Of a stretch of 14,238 nt of DNA, positions 6,314-13,852 are shown one piece after another; the stretch's first letter is position 1, and each line of letters opens with the position of its first letter. The stretch is taken from assembly GCA_910583775.1 (NCBI GenBank), contig CAJTYD010000075.1, forward strand, positions 1 to 14,238. The letters are read 5' to 3'. The DNA comes from an uncultured Muribaculaceae bacterium. GTDB taxonomy: Bacteria; Bacteroidota; Bacteroidia; Bacteroidales; Muribaculaceae. The position numbers and the translations under genes were made by a program. The notes beneath the pieces were generated by a model. It was not told where the DNA came from. It made no database searches and saw only the letters and a program-made list of their open reading frames with translations.

Positions 6314-6478
6314 TAAGAAAAAATCCATAGAACAGCTATGTATCCATCTTCTGTATGGCTGACCGTGGCGTCTTTCAATCCGGATTCGTCAAGTTTATTT
6401 CTCAGAGCGTTATCAATAATTAAAATTAAAAATATGAAATGACGGAGATATGAATGAAAAAATCACTAATTTTGTGTC

Positions 6479-7804
6479 ATGATGAATTGGAACCAGCTCA
6501 TAAGCGACCGCCGTCTCGGCCTGGAGGAATATCACGAGGAAAGGACGCATACGCGCTCGGATTTTCAGCGTGACTATGACCGTCTGATTTTCTCCTCGCC
6601 GTTCCGCCGGCTGCAGAACAAGACGCAGGTCTTCCCGCTTCCGGGAAGTATCTTCGTCCACAACCGCCTTACCCATAGCCTTGAGGTCTCATCTGTGGGC
6701 CGTTCGATGGGTTATGAGGTGGCGCTGCGTATCATCGACCGCTATCGGAACGAGGACTGGAGCCAGAAGCTTTATTCCGTCCGCGACATAGTGGCGGCCT
6801 CGTGCCTCTGTCATGACCTCGGCAATCCGCCTTTCGGACATTCCGGCGAAAAGACGATCTCGACATATTTCAGCGAAGGGAACGGCAGGGAGCTTTCGAG
6901 TCTGATAACGGGCCAGCAATGGAGCGACCTGACGAATTTCGAAGGAAACGCCAATTCATTCCGCCTGCTCACCCATCGTTTCCGCGGACGCAGAAACGGA
7001 GGCATGGCCATGACCTACTCGGCTCTGGCCTCGATCGTGAAATATCCCTATTCCTCGCTTCATTCCGGAGCAAAGGGCAAATTCGGTTTTTTCGCCTCTG
7101 AAGAGGAGACCTTCAGAAAAGTTGCGGGATTCTTAGGTATGCCGGAAACGGGCGACGGTGTTTTCTCCCGTCATCCGCTCGTATATATCACGGAGGCCGC
7201 CGATGATATATGCTACCAGATAATGGATCTCGAGGACGCACATAAACTGAAGACCATCGACCGCGAGACCGTAATGGCGCTACTGATGGGCTTCTTCAGC
7301 GAGAAGGAGCGGGCGAGAATGAACCGCACGCTTTCTTCGCTCGACGACCCGAACGAGAAGATTGCCTATCTGCGGAGCAACGCCATCGGCGCGATGGTGG
7401 TGGAATGTTCGGACGTATTTGCCGACAACGAGCGCGCGATTCTGGATGGTTCATTCTCGGGGACCCTGATCGAAAAGACAGGATCGAGAATCCGCGACGC
7501 CTATATGGCCTGCTCGGACACAGCATGGACCCGCATCTATTGCGCGCCCGAGGTTGTAGACATAGAACTCGCCGGAAACCGTATAATCACTTATCTTCTC
7601 GATACATTGCTTGACGCAGTGATTCATCCGGAGAAAAATTATTCGAAACTGCTTCTGAATATCATCCCGGGGCAATATGACACGGCGGCTCCGACGTTAT
7701 ACGAGAAGGTGCAGAGTGTGCTCGACCACATATCGGGCATGACGGATGTCTACGCCCTCGACCTCTTCAGGAAACTGAACGGACACAGCCTTCCGGCGGT
7801 TTAA
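6479..7804 (+). CDS. dgt: dGTP triphosphohydrolase (HD-domain dNTPase)
   Basis: The enzyme hydrolyses dGTP (and in some homologues other dNTPs) to the nucleoside and triphosphate, controlling dNTP pools in the cytoplasm. The protein has 441 residues, typical for the family. The metal-binding HD residues are visible: H66 in NRLTHSLEVS, H112-D113 in CHDLGNPPFGHSGE, and a downstream aspartate at 242/243 in ITEAADDICYQ. The N-terminal motif FSSPFRRLQNKTQVFPLP is also characteristic. Two adjacent ATG codons occur (6479 and 6482); the second gives MNWNQLIS, which fits the family better. A TAATTTTG box at 6467-6474 is a good -7 element but lacks a clear -33, and would make the message nearly leaderless. 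The TPM gene follows after 46 nt with no visible promoter, so the two may be co-transcribed. Confidence 0.93.
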   Translation: MMNWNQLISDRRLGLEEYHEERTHTRSDFQRDYDRLIFSSPFRRLQNKTQVFPLPGSIFVHNRLTHSLEVSSVGRSMGYEVALRIIDRYRNEDWSQKLYSVRDIVAASCLCHDLGNPPFGHSGEKTISTYFSEGNGRELSSLITGQQWSDLTNFEGNANSFRLLTHRFRGRRNGGMAMTYSALASIVKYPYSSLHSGAKGKFGFFASEEETFRKVAGFLGMPETGDGVFSRHPLVYITEAADDICYQIMDLEDAHKLKTIDRETVMALLMGFFSEKERARMNRTLSSLDDPNEKIAYLRSNAIGAMVVECSDVFADNERAILDGSFSGTLIEKTGSRIRDAYMACSDTAWTRIYCAPEVVDIELAGNRIITYLLDTLLDAVIHPEKNYSKLLLNIIPGQYDTAAPTLYEKVQSVLDHISGMTDVYALDLFRKLNGHSLPAV

Positions 7805-7850
7805 GGTTTATCTGAGGAGTCATAAAATAATTTAAAATAAAGCGATTTAG

Positions 7851-9122
7851 ATGAAAAATACTATAATATTCCTGATTCTGATTCTTGTATCGGCGGCGGT
7901 TTCTTCTGCAGAAGAGTATTCTCCGGAGCAGATGCCCAATGTCAATGTAAAGAACAGATATGAGTTCGTTTCCGATCCAGCGGGACTGCTTTCGCCGGAA
8001 CAGAAGACGCAGATCAACCGGCAGTTGTGGGATCTTCGCCAGTCCACCACCGTGGAGGCAGTCGTGGCTCTGCCTCCCGACATCGGCGACGTGCCGATAG
8101 AGGAATGGAGCGAACAGCTTTTCACCCTCTGGGGTATCGGCAAGAATGACAAGGACAACGGCGTGCTTCTTGTGATCGCTCCGGCGCAGCATCAGGCCCG
8201 AATCCAGACGGGCTATGGCGTGGAGGGAGTCCTGACCGACATAGCGTGCAACAATATAATCGGCCGGGCCATCGTTCCGGCGATGAAGGAAGACAAGATC
8301 GGCGCGGCCGTTTCCGGCGCCGTGACGCTAATGATGAAAGCCCTGACGGATCCAGCTGTGGCCGAGGAGCTGCGCTCCAGGCAACGCGACAACTACTCGG
8401 GAGAAGTCGACACCCTCTCTGTCGATGTCATTTGGGATTTCGTAAGGATCCTGGCTACCGTACTCTTCTTCTTCAGTCTCGGTCTCTTCTGCTATGACCT
8501 CGTGAAAGGCCGCAAGATGAGCCGATATGAGAAGACGATAATGTGGCGAAGGCAACTTCCCACTTTCGGGCTCTTCGCCCTGCTCTCGCTCGGCGCGGGT
8601 ATAATATTTTTTCTGCTGGCGCTGTTCCTCTACCGAACCACAAGGAGTCGCCCGCTGAAATGCTCCACCTGCGGCTCGAAGATGCGCCGCCTGCCGGAGG
8701 ATGAGGATAACGAGCTGCTTTCCGACTCGCAGGATTTCGAAGAGAAGCTCAATACGGTGGATTACGATGTCTGGGAATGCCCGAAATGCGGCACCGTTGA
8801 ACGTTTCCCCTTCAAGGTGAACCAGATGAAGTATTCGGAATGCCCCAACTGCCATACTGTGGCGATGTGCCTCGAATGCGACAAGACCCTGATGCCCGCA
8901 ACTGAGAGACGAGAGGGGAGGGGCGAAAAAGTATATAGATGCCTCTATTGTCATCATCAAAAACGCACGCCATACGTTATACCTAAGAAAGAGTCGATGG
9001 CTCCGTTTGTAGCTGGAGCAGTCTTAGGCTCGATGGGCGGCTCCCGCGGAGGAGGCGGGGGCTTCGGCGGCGGTTTCGGCGGCGGTGCCACCGGTGGAGG
9101 CGGAGCTACCGGAAGCTGGTAA
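7851..9122 (+). CDS. TPM-domain (YgcG-like) membrane protein with zinc-ribbon region and Gly-rich tail
   Basis: The N-terminus is a signal peptide (about 1-20). The TPM domain follows (about 36-175), with VSDPAGLLSPEQ at its start and the hallmark GKNDKDNGVLLVIAP and QTGYGVEGVLTD stretches. Two membrane segments lie near 197-217 and 238-261. Between them and the C-terminus are five Cys-X2-Cys pairs (C271/C274, C310/C313, C331/C334, C340/C343, C364/C367), consistent with two or three zinc ribbons. The tail (399-423) is almost pure glycine with F and ends GSW. With the signal peptide cleaved, the TPM domain would be periplasmic and both later parts on the same side, or the ribbons cytoplasmic if only one segment spans. 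Known TPM proteins are linked to photosystem II repair in plants and to membrane-associated roles in bacteria; the function here is unknown. It follows dgt by 46 nt. Confidence 0.85.
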   Translation: MKNTIIFLILILVSAAVSSAEEYSPEQMPNVNVKNRYEFVSDPAGLLSPEQKTQINRQLWDLRQSTTVEAVVALPPDIGDVPIEEWSEQLFTLWGIGKNDKDNGVLLVIAPAQHQARIQTGYGVEGVLTDIACNNIIGRAIVPAMKEDKIGAAVSGAVTLMMKALTDPAVAEELRSRQRDNYSGEVDTLSVDVIWDFVRILATVLFFFSLGLFCYDLVKGRKMSRYEKTIMWRRQLPTFGLFALLSLGAGIIFFLLALFLYRTTRSRPLKCSTCGSKMRRLPEDEDNELLSDSQDFEEKLNTVDYDVWECPKCGTVERFPFKVNQMKYSECPNCHTVAMCLECDKTLMPATERREGRGEKVYRCLYCHHQKRTPYVIPKKESMAPFVAGAVLGSMGGSRGGGGGFGGGFGGGATGGGGATGSW

Positions 9123-9204
9123 TAGAAATTGCATATCAGAGTGATATATGCATATAGGAAATGATGCAGAAACAATATTTGTGATAATTGTAAGTAGAAT
9201 TAAA

Positions 9205-10020
9205 ATGAAATTGAAAATGAAATGGGTTGCCGCCTTTCTTGCGGCCCTTACTGTAATTTCGGGGTGCGGAAACCCAAAGAAGGGAAACATCAAGGATGAG
9301 ACGAAAACGGTGAACAGGAACCTTCAGTTTGAATCCTATACGTTCGATATGATCGCCGAACGGACCGATTCGGATACCGTGGGGATTCCCGGAGAAAAAT
9401 ATATCAGATATTCGGGGCAGGGAATGCTGCCCGTGGATATCGGCGACGCTGCGGTGAAGTCTCTGAGGGATTCTCTTCTGAGAATGGTAAGGGTGCGTTT
9501 CGAAGAGGAGTCTGGGCCGTCGCCCATGCTGGCGGACGGAGAACGCCTGACGGATCTTTCTGTCGACACAGATGCCTGCGGAATAATGTATAGCTCACTT
9601 TCACTTACTCTTGCCACTCCCGCCGTGATGGTCTGGGAAGGATATCGTGAGGGCTATGCCTGCGGCGCTGCCCACGGCAACCGGGCAGCTTCGTTTGTGA
9701 ACTATTCCGTTGAATCTGGAAAGATACTCTCGCTTGCATCCCTGATGAAGCCGAATTACGAGAAGTCTCTTGTGAAGATGATACGGGAAAAGATCGACGA
9801 CATGGATACCGATCTTCTTGTCAAGCTCAACGAGGTGGAGATTCCGGATCAGTTCAAGATTACCTCGACAGGCATCGTATTCAGCTATGACCCGTATATG
9901 ATCGCTCCCTATTCTGAGGGAATTGTGCAGGTGAAGATTCCGACAGGCGACCTGATGGACCTGCTTTCTGACGACGGGCTATATTATCTTACGGGGCAGA
10001 GACCCGCGAAGGAGGATTGA
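9205..10020 (+). CDS. Lipoprotein with DUF3298/RsiV-like domain
   Basis: From ATG 9205 the protein has 271 residues and starts MKLKMKWVAAFLAALTVISG with C21 as the lipobox cysteine, so it is probably a membrane-anchored lipoprotein. An ATG at 9148 adds 19 residues that would disrupt the signal peptide and is rejected. The body fits the DUF4163-DUF3298 arrangement seen in RsiV-like proteins: YREGYACGAAHGN in the middle, then SVESGKILSLASLM and the closing MIAPYSEGIVQVKIPTGDL. RsiV itself is a lysozyme-binding anti-sigma factor, but no anti-sigma segment or sigma-factor gene is seen here, so the ligand is unknown. It lies 82 nt after the TPM gene and ends 2 nt from the convergent transporter gene. 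Confidence 0.8.
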   Translation: MKLKMKWVAAFLAALTVISGCGNPKKGNIKDETKTVNRNLQFESYTFDMIAERTDSDTVGIPGEKYIRYSGQGMLPVDIGDAAVKSLRDSLLRMVRVRFEEESGPSPMLADGERLTDLSVDTDACGIMYSSLSLTLATPAVMVWEGYREGYACGAAHGNRAASFVNYSVESGKILSLASLMKPNYEKSLVKMIREKIDDMDTDLLVKLNEVEIPDQFKITSTGIVFSYDPYMIAPYSEGIVQVKIPTGDLMDLLSDDGLYYLTGQRPAKED

Positions 10021-10022
10021 AT

Positions 10023-11681
10023 CTAATCGGCTTTTTCCACCTTTCTGAGTCGCAGGGTGGAATTGTGGTATGGAAACTGAATCGCGATGACAGATCCTTC
10101 CCGCTGGGCCTTGATCTCTCCGTCAACTTTTCCTCCTCCCGCCGATCTCCATTCGATGTCGTAGACATCGGGGAACGAGGTCTTAAGAAGAGTGCCCTTG
10201 ACCATGCCTCGTTTCCATAAAGTCGGGTTTTTTACAGCTCCGGAAAGATATACAATGCTGTATCCTTCCGGGGCTTTTATTATTGCCAGACGATAGCGTC
10301 CGCCCATCCGGAGTTTCGATTCATCAAGGGAGCGGTCGAATTCCTCCCAGACGCCTTCAATGGGATCGGCTGAATTCAGCAGTTTGTTTTCGATGCTGTC
10401 GAGGTCAAGACCTGTGTCTTCGACAGAAGCTTTTGGCAGGCCGTATTCAAGCGAAAGGTCATCGATTCTGATCATGGCGCCCGGCGTGGCGCCGAATCCT
10501 ATGCTGTCGAACCTTTCCGGCACATGAAGCTGCAGGACCGGGTTGTATTCGCGGTTGCCTCCTCTGAGATATATCTCGCCTTCGGAGTAGCGGAGCGAGA
10601 AGGAATTCTCTCCGCCATAGAGATCGAATCCGGATTTAAGAAGCGTCTTTTCAGAACTTCCTGGCACTCCGGAAACGTTGAAACAGATGGCTGGAACAGA
10701 GAGTGTCTCGTCTGTATGGTTATCTATGGTGTTTATGGAGATGGCAACGGTTTTCCGGTTGTTTTTCAATAGTATCTGCCATGCGGGAAATGCCTTTCTG
10801 CGTTCGGCTCCTTCCGGGGCGAGGTATCTGTATCTTTTGCCGACCGAGCTGTGAAGGTTCTCGCATCTGAAAGCAAGGGTGAACTCATCGGGGTTTCCGA
10901 GTGCCAGATATCGGGCGGAGTCTACGGGGCCCTCGGAACTGATGATGCAGACACTGTCGTTGCCGCCGAGAGGAGCGAAGCCTCTCTCTTTGTTGAGATA
11001 GAGGGATCGGAGCTCGGGCTCACGGACCGACGCGTCGGCTATCCCTATGACGGCGGTGATGATTCCGAATACGCCGAAGGCCATGATGGCGGAGCCGATT
11101 ATCTTGTTTATCAGCCACATTGAACGCAGGTTGAAGTGGGCGCGCACCTTGTCGACGAACAGCGTGACGAGATACCACCAGAGCAGGGCTCCGCCGAAAA
11201 TGAAGATGAATCCGGTGATATAATGATAGAATCTGATTTCGGGAAGAAGAAAGTTGAATCGGGCAAAGAGACCGATTATCAGGAAGATAATCAGAGGATT
11301 GGAGACTGTGAACAGAAAACCGTTGAGAATATTGAGCCGGGCGGAGACGCGGTTTTCGGATGGTTTCTTGAGCTTCTTCGAGGGGTTCGACTTGAAAAGG
11401 TAAATGCCGAAGCCTATCAGGACGACGCTTCCGAAAATCTGGATGACGTTCTGGTTTTTTTCGAGAAATTCTTCGATGAAGGAAAGACCGAAACCGGTGA
11501 GCAGACAATAGATGAGATCGGAAATGGCGGCTCCGACGCCGGTATAGAAGCCGGCTTTGCGTCCCTTGTCGAGAGTCCGCTGGATACACAGGATTCCCAC
11601 AGGCCCCATCGGCGCGGAGATTATTATGCCGATGGCGATGCCTCGCCAGATCATGTATAATATGCCTTCCAGAAATCCCAT
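10023..11681 (-). CDS. LysE-type transporter fused to a large C-terminal extracytoplasmic extension
   Basis: From ATG 11681 the protein has 552 residues. Residues 1-215 are a LysE/RhtB-type amino-acid exporter with six membrane segments (about 9-29, 43-67, 80-97, 117-140, 153-177, 192-215) and the family motif SAPMGPVGI (22-30). Basic loops at 31-42, 98-116 and 178-191 predict both ends outside the cytoplasm. About 335 further residues follow, more than the exporter itself: a beta-rich region (about 240-415, with IYLRGGNREYNPVLQLHV and IRIDDLSLEYG), then 438-548 resembling a small beta-barrel (IEGVWEEFDRS, GGRYRLAIIKAPEGYSIVYL, FPYHNSTLRLRKV) that I associate with C-terminal modules in other Bacteroidetes proteins. 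LysE proteins are normally near 200-230 residues. The start lies 5 nt past the upstream gene's stop, indicating one operon. Longer frames reaching 11825 overlap that gene and are rejected. The substrate is unknown. Confidence 0.85.
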   Translation of the reverse strand: MGFLEGILYMIWRGIAIGIIISAPMGPVGILCIQRTLDKGRKAGFYTGVGAAISDLIYCLLTGFGLSFIEEFLEKNQNVIQIFGSVVLIGFGIYLFKSNPSKKLKKPSENRVSARLNILNGFLFTVSNPLIIFLIIGLFARFNFLLPEIRFYHYITGFIFIFGGALLWWYLVTLFVDKVRAHFNLRSMWLINKIIGSAIMAFGVFGIITAVIGIADASVREPELRSLYLNKERGFAPLGGNDSVCIISSEGPVDSARYLALGNPDEFTLAFRCENLHSSVGKRYRYLAPEGAERRKAFPAWQILLKNNRKTVAISINTIDNHTDETLSVPAICFNVSGVPGSSEKTLLKSGFDLYGGENSFSLRYSEGEIYLRGGNREYNPVLQLHVPERFDSIGFGATPGAMIRIDDLSLEYGLPKASVEDTGLDLDSIENKLLNSADPIEGVWEEFDRSLDESKLRMGGRYRLAIIKAPEGYSIVYLSGAVKNPTLWKRGMVKGTLLKTSFPDVYDIEWRSAGGGKVDGEIKAQREGSVIAIQFPYHNSTLRLRKVEKAD

Positions 11682-11686
11682 TTTTT

Positions 11687-12208
11687 TCAGCGTGTTATTA
11701 TGTATCCTCCGGCGGATGTGGCGACGCACTGATATCGTGTCATCGCGCATCGGGGAGAGTCGGTGAATGCCGGACCTTTCAAAGGGGCGCCCCCTTGCAT
11801 CGTTACGTTGAAATGCGATCCGCATTCCGGGCAGATGGCTTCGAAATTCTCAGGGTCTATCTTTAGGCGGACATCAGGCTTTCGTTCGACGGGGCATGAG
11901 AGATCGTAGGCGAGCGGCACGTTCGGATCGCCGGTGAAAGGATCCATACCGCCGATCAGGAGAATGCCTCCGAAACCTGTGGCTGAGTTGGCCGAGTATT
12001 GAAAACCTCGTGGCAACCCCGCGGAAGGAATGAAATAGCGGTAAATGCCGAATCCGGATACGCCGTATGTGTTCCATAGCCCCGCATCTCCTAAGTTGAT
12101 GTTGACCGGCATCGAGGGGATGCGTTCGTCATCCAGGGAGTGGCACGACTGGAACAGGGTTGCAAGAATAGCTGTCGCTATGATTCCTATGTGATTCCGA
12201 ATACTCAA
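11687..12208 (-). CDS. Lipoprotein with degenerate Rieske-like motif
   Basis: The 173-residue protein begins MSIRNHIGIIATAILATLFQ, then S and C22, a lipoprotein signal peptide. The start is TTG at 12208: no ATG occurs in frame between the upstream stop (12257-12259) and the lipobox. In the second half LSCPVERKPDVRL (C105) and ICPECGSHFNV (C126, C129, H132), followed by GGAPLKGPA, parallel the two ligand loops of Rieske [2Fe-2S] proteins, whose pattern is CxH...CPxHGSxF. The histidine of the first loop is absent and the second has Cys where His is usual, so a cluster may be missing or ligated differently; a structural disulfide or zinc site is an alternative. C154 and C161 are also present. 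The gene lies just ahead of the LysE fusion (5-nt gap), suggesting a joint envelope function. Confidence 0.7.
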   Translation of the reverse strand: MSIRNHIGIIATAILATLFQSCHSLDDERIPSMPVNINLGDAGLWNTYGVSGFGIYRYFIPSAGLPRGFQYSANSATGFGGILLIGGMDPFTGDPNVPLAYDLSCPVERKPDVRLKIDPENFEAICPECGSHFNVTMQGGAPLKGPAFTDSPRCAMTRYQCVATSAGGYIITR

Positions 12209-12288
12209 TTTGATCTTAGTTTGCCGCTTGTGGATTGCTGTTTGGAAAGAAGATTTTCAAGAGAGCGCCTGCCGTCATGCCGAAGGGC

Positions 12289-12321
12289 AAAAATCCCCGA
12301 AGTCAGGAAGACCGCGGGGAT
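12289..12321 (-). terminator. Intrinsic terminator after the SRPBCC gene
   Basis: On the minus strand ATCCCCG (12321-12315) and CGGGGAT (12299-12293) form a 7-bp stem around a 15-nt loop, followed by TTTT (12292-12289). It begins 7 nt past the SRPBCC stop codon. This separates that gene from the lipoprotein/LysE operon, which must then have its own promoter in 12209-12290, although I see no clear match there. Confidence 0.7.
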
Positions 12322-12327
12322 GATTTC

Positions 12328-12765
12328 TCAGTTATATGGTATCGAACGAAGCATGTTGGCGAATTCGTTCACCATCTTCTGCATCGTTCCTCCGATCATC
12401 GGTTTGAGCATGGCCGGAATCTTGATGTCGACCTCTACCTGCGCTTCCGATGTCTCTTCTCCGGTGGAGATGATATGTAGCATCATCGAGAGCGGAACGG
12501 GTGTGTTCACTCCTTCGAGGCGAATGAGCGAAGGCTCGGCCTTCTCCGCCATGCGAAGTGTGATCGCTCCCGCCGGACCGCCTGGGAAGGAAATGGAATC
12601 GCTCGTTACCGACACCTGTTCGAGCGCCTGACGCTTGTCGGCGGGGATCTTGTCTTCGGGAACGTTCTTCAGGATGTTTCCCAGGCCTTCAAGATTTGAG
12701 AGTTTGGAAAATACTTTGTCGGCGGGAACCGCCAGAGATACTTCGTCGCTTTTATATACAGCCAT
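12328..12765 (-). CDS. SRPBCC-superfamily protein
   Basis: The 145-residue protein has the features of the START/Bet v 1-like (SRPBCC) fold: an opening strand YKSDEVSLAVPADKVFSKLS, beta-strands through ITLRMAEKAEPSLIRLEG and EAQVEVDIKIPAM, and a long C-terminal helix (MIGGTMQKMVNEFANMLRSI). Such proteins enclose a hydrophobic cavity; the ligand is unknown. There is no signal peptide, so it is cytoplasmic. It follows pyrE on the same strand, a pairing I recall from other Bacteroidales, but a MITE-like element now occupies the gap between them and no consensus promoter is visible directly upstream of ATG 12765. Transcription may therefore come from pyrE through the element. Confidence 0.78.
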   Translation of the reverse strand: MAVYKSDEVSLAVPADKVFSKLSNLEGLGNILKNVPEDKIPADKRQALEQVSVTSDSISFPGGPAGAITLRMAEKAEPSLIRLEGVNTPVPLSMMLHIISTGEETSEAQVEVDIKIPAMLKPMIGGTMQKMVNEFANMLRSIPYN

Positions 12766-12781
12766 TATGTTTCGAATTTTA

Positions 12782-12870
12782 GAAACTGTTTAAATTTATT
12801 TTCAAAAGATTCTTAAAAGCCTTGAAAGAAATCATATAATAAAATTTTCGAAAGAAATTTAAACAGTTTC
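12782..12870. mobile_element. 89-bp MITE-like element with TTA target duplication
   Basis: Perfect terminal inverted repeats GAAACTGTTTAAATTT (12782-12797) and AAATTTAAACAGTTTC (12855-12870) enclose an AT-rich core, with weaker pairing continuing inward for about 12 nt. TTA flanks both ends (12779-12781 and 12871-12873). The ends resemble those of the element at 6118-6313 (11 of 16 positions in the first 16). It sits 1 nt past its duplication from the pyrE stop codon, between pyrE and the SRPBCC gene. It encodes nothing. The palindromic transcript could also serve as an RNA 3'-end or processing structure. Confidence 0.75.
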
Positions 12871-12874
12871 TTAG

Positions 12875-13522
12875 TTAATCAACGTTTTTGGGTACCCAGC
12901 TCGCGGGGTCTTCCCTCCATTCCTGGAGGGTGACAAGATCTTCGGGACGGATATATTCGGCCTTCAGGGCCACATCAAGCATGTCGGAATAGTTGACGAG
13001 CGGAATAAGGGTGATGTTTTCGTCGCGGAGTCGCTTCACTGCCATCGGGAACTCGTAATTGAATATGGCGACAAGTCCGACTACTTCGCCTCCGGCAAGC
13101 CGGATCTCGCCCGAAGCCTTGACGGAGCTTGCTCCCGTGGAGATGAGATCATCTATGAGCACAACTTTCCATCCCGGCTTGAGGTTGCCCTCGATGAGGT
13201 TTTCCAGCCCATGGTCTTTGGGCTTTGAGCGCACGAAAAGGAAGGGCATGCCCAGAGTGTCGGCGACAATCGCGCCGATGGGAATCGCCCCCGTCGATAC
13301 GCTGGCAATGGCATCCGCGTCAGGAAATTGCTCTACGATAACTTTCGCCATCTCTATCTTTATCAGATTCCTGACATCAGGATAGGATAGAAGGCGGGGA
13401 TTCTCGTTATATATAGGTGAATTCCATCCGGAACCCCATACAAACGGTATATCCGGCTGCAACTTGATTGCGCTGATCTGCAATAACTTCTCTGCTAACT
13501 GATGATCTGTTTTCTTCATCAT
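12875..13522 (-). CDS. pyrE: Orotate phosphoribosyltransferase
   Basis: PyrE converts orotate and PRPP to orotidine 5'-monophosphate in pyrimidine synthesis and acts as a cytoplasmic dimer. The length of 215 residues is normal. The PRPP-binding loop VVLIDDLISTGASS is intact; FVWGSGWNSPIYNENPRLLSYPDVR is the N-terminal orotate region, VSTGAIPIGAIVADTLGMPFLFVRSKPKDHG carries the catalytic lysine and histidine loop. Two adjacent ATG codons (13522 and 13519) are possible. Upstream the minus strand has AATATTTG (13535-13528), one mismatch from the -7 consensus, but no well-placed -33, so the promoter is not certain. Its stop codon is 2 nt from the target duplication of the 89-bp MITE-like element. 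Confidence 0.95.
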   Translation of the reverse strand: MMKKTDHQLAEKLLQISAIKLQPDIPFVWGSGWNSPIYNENPRLLSYPDVRNLIKIEMAKVIVEQFPDADAIASVSTGAIPIGAIVADTLGMPFLFVRSKPKDHGLENLIEGNLKPGWKVVLIDDLISTGASSVKASGEIRLAGGEVVGLVAIFNYEFPMAVKRLRDENITLIPLVNYSDMLDVALKAEYIRPEDLVTLQEWREDPASWVPKNVD

Positions 13523-13730
13523 GGTGTCAAATATTTAATAATCCTTTTTGGCTTTGTTCCGCAATTCGCGATGGTTTTTACGACAAAAAAACAAAAGAAA
13601 GCGCGGCGCCAAAATTCCATCCGTAAAATGCAAAATTACCAATATAGAACAAAATTTGCAAGAAAAATAGTTTTAAAACATCATTAAAACAGATCATGTT
13701 TAATAAAATTTTCTAAAAAGGAGTAAAAGA

Positions 13731-13762
13731 TTTGGATTTTCAGGTAAAAGCGATTAACTTTG
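13731..13762 (+). promoter_or_regulatory. Promoter of the tRNA gene
   Basis: TTTG (13731-13734), a 20-nt spacer and TAACTTTG (13755-13762) match the Bacteroidetes consensus. Transcription would start near 13769, giving a leader of about 84 nt that is removed during tRNA maturation. The rest of the gap between pyrE and here (13523-13730) is AT-rich and shows nothing else I can support. Confidence 0.8.
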
Positions 13763-13804
13763 CATCCGCAAAACGAATGGATTCGTCCGGTATCACGTTT
13801 AGTG

Positions 13805-13837
13805 GTGATCTCAACCGATAACTGTGATCTCAACCGA
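13805..13837 (+). repeat. Direct repeat of 14 bp in the tRNA leader
   Basis: GTGATCTCAACCGA occurs at 13805-13818 and again at 13824-13837, a 19-bp period, just upstream of the mature tRNA. It lies in the part of the precursor removed by RNase P. It may be a chance local duplication. Confidence 0.6.
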
Positions 13838-13852
13838 GACATTCGCGATTGC

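Noticed and set aside
8328..8960. A 210-codon minus-strand frame opposite the TPM gene.
   Set aside because: It is antisense to a protein with recognisable domains, and its sequence has no family features.
9126..9151. GCATAT...ATATGC inverted repeat after the TPM gene as a terminator or operator.
   Set aside because: A 6-bp AT-rich stem with no T-run is weak and expected by chance.
9148..9204. An upstream ATG for the DUF3298-type lipoprotein.
   Set aside because: It would put 19 mostly hydrophobic and polar residues ahead of a good lipoprotein signal peptide that begins at ATG 9205.
11682..11825. An N-terminal extension of 48 residues for the LysE fusion.
   Set aside because: It overlaps the lipoprotein gene in another frame, is rich in Arg as expected of an antisense or shifted frame, and precedes a normal LysE start at ATG 11681.
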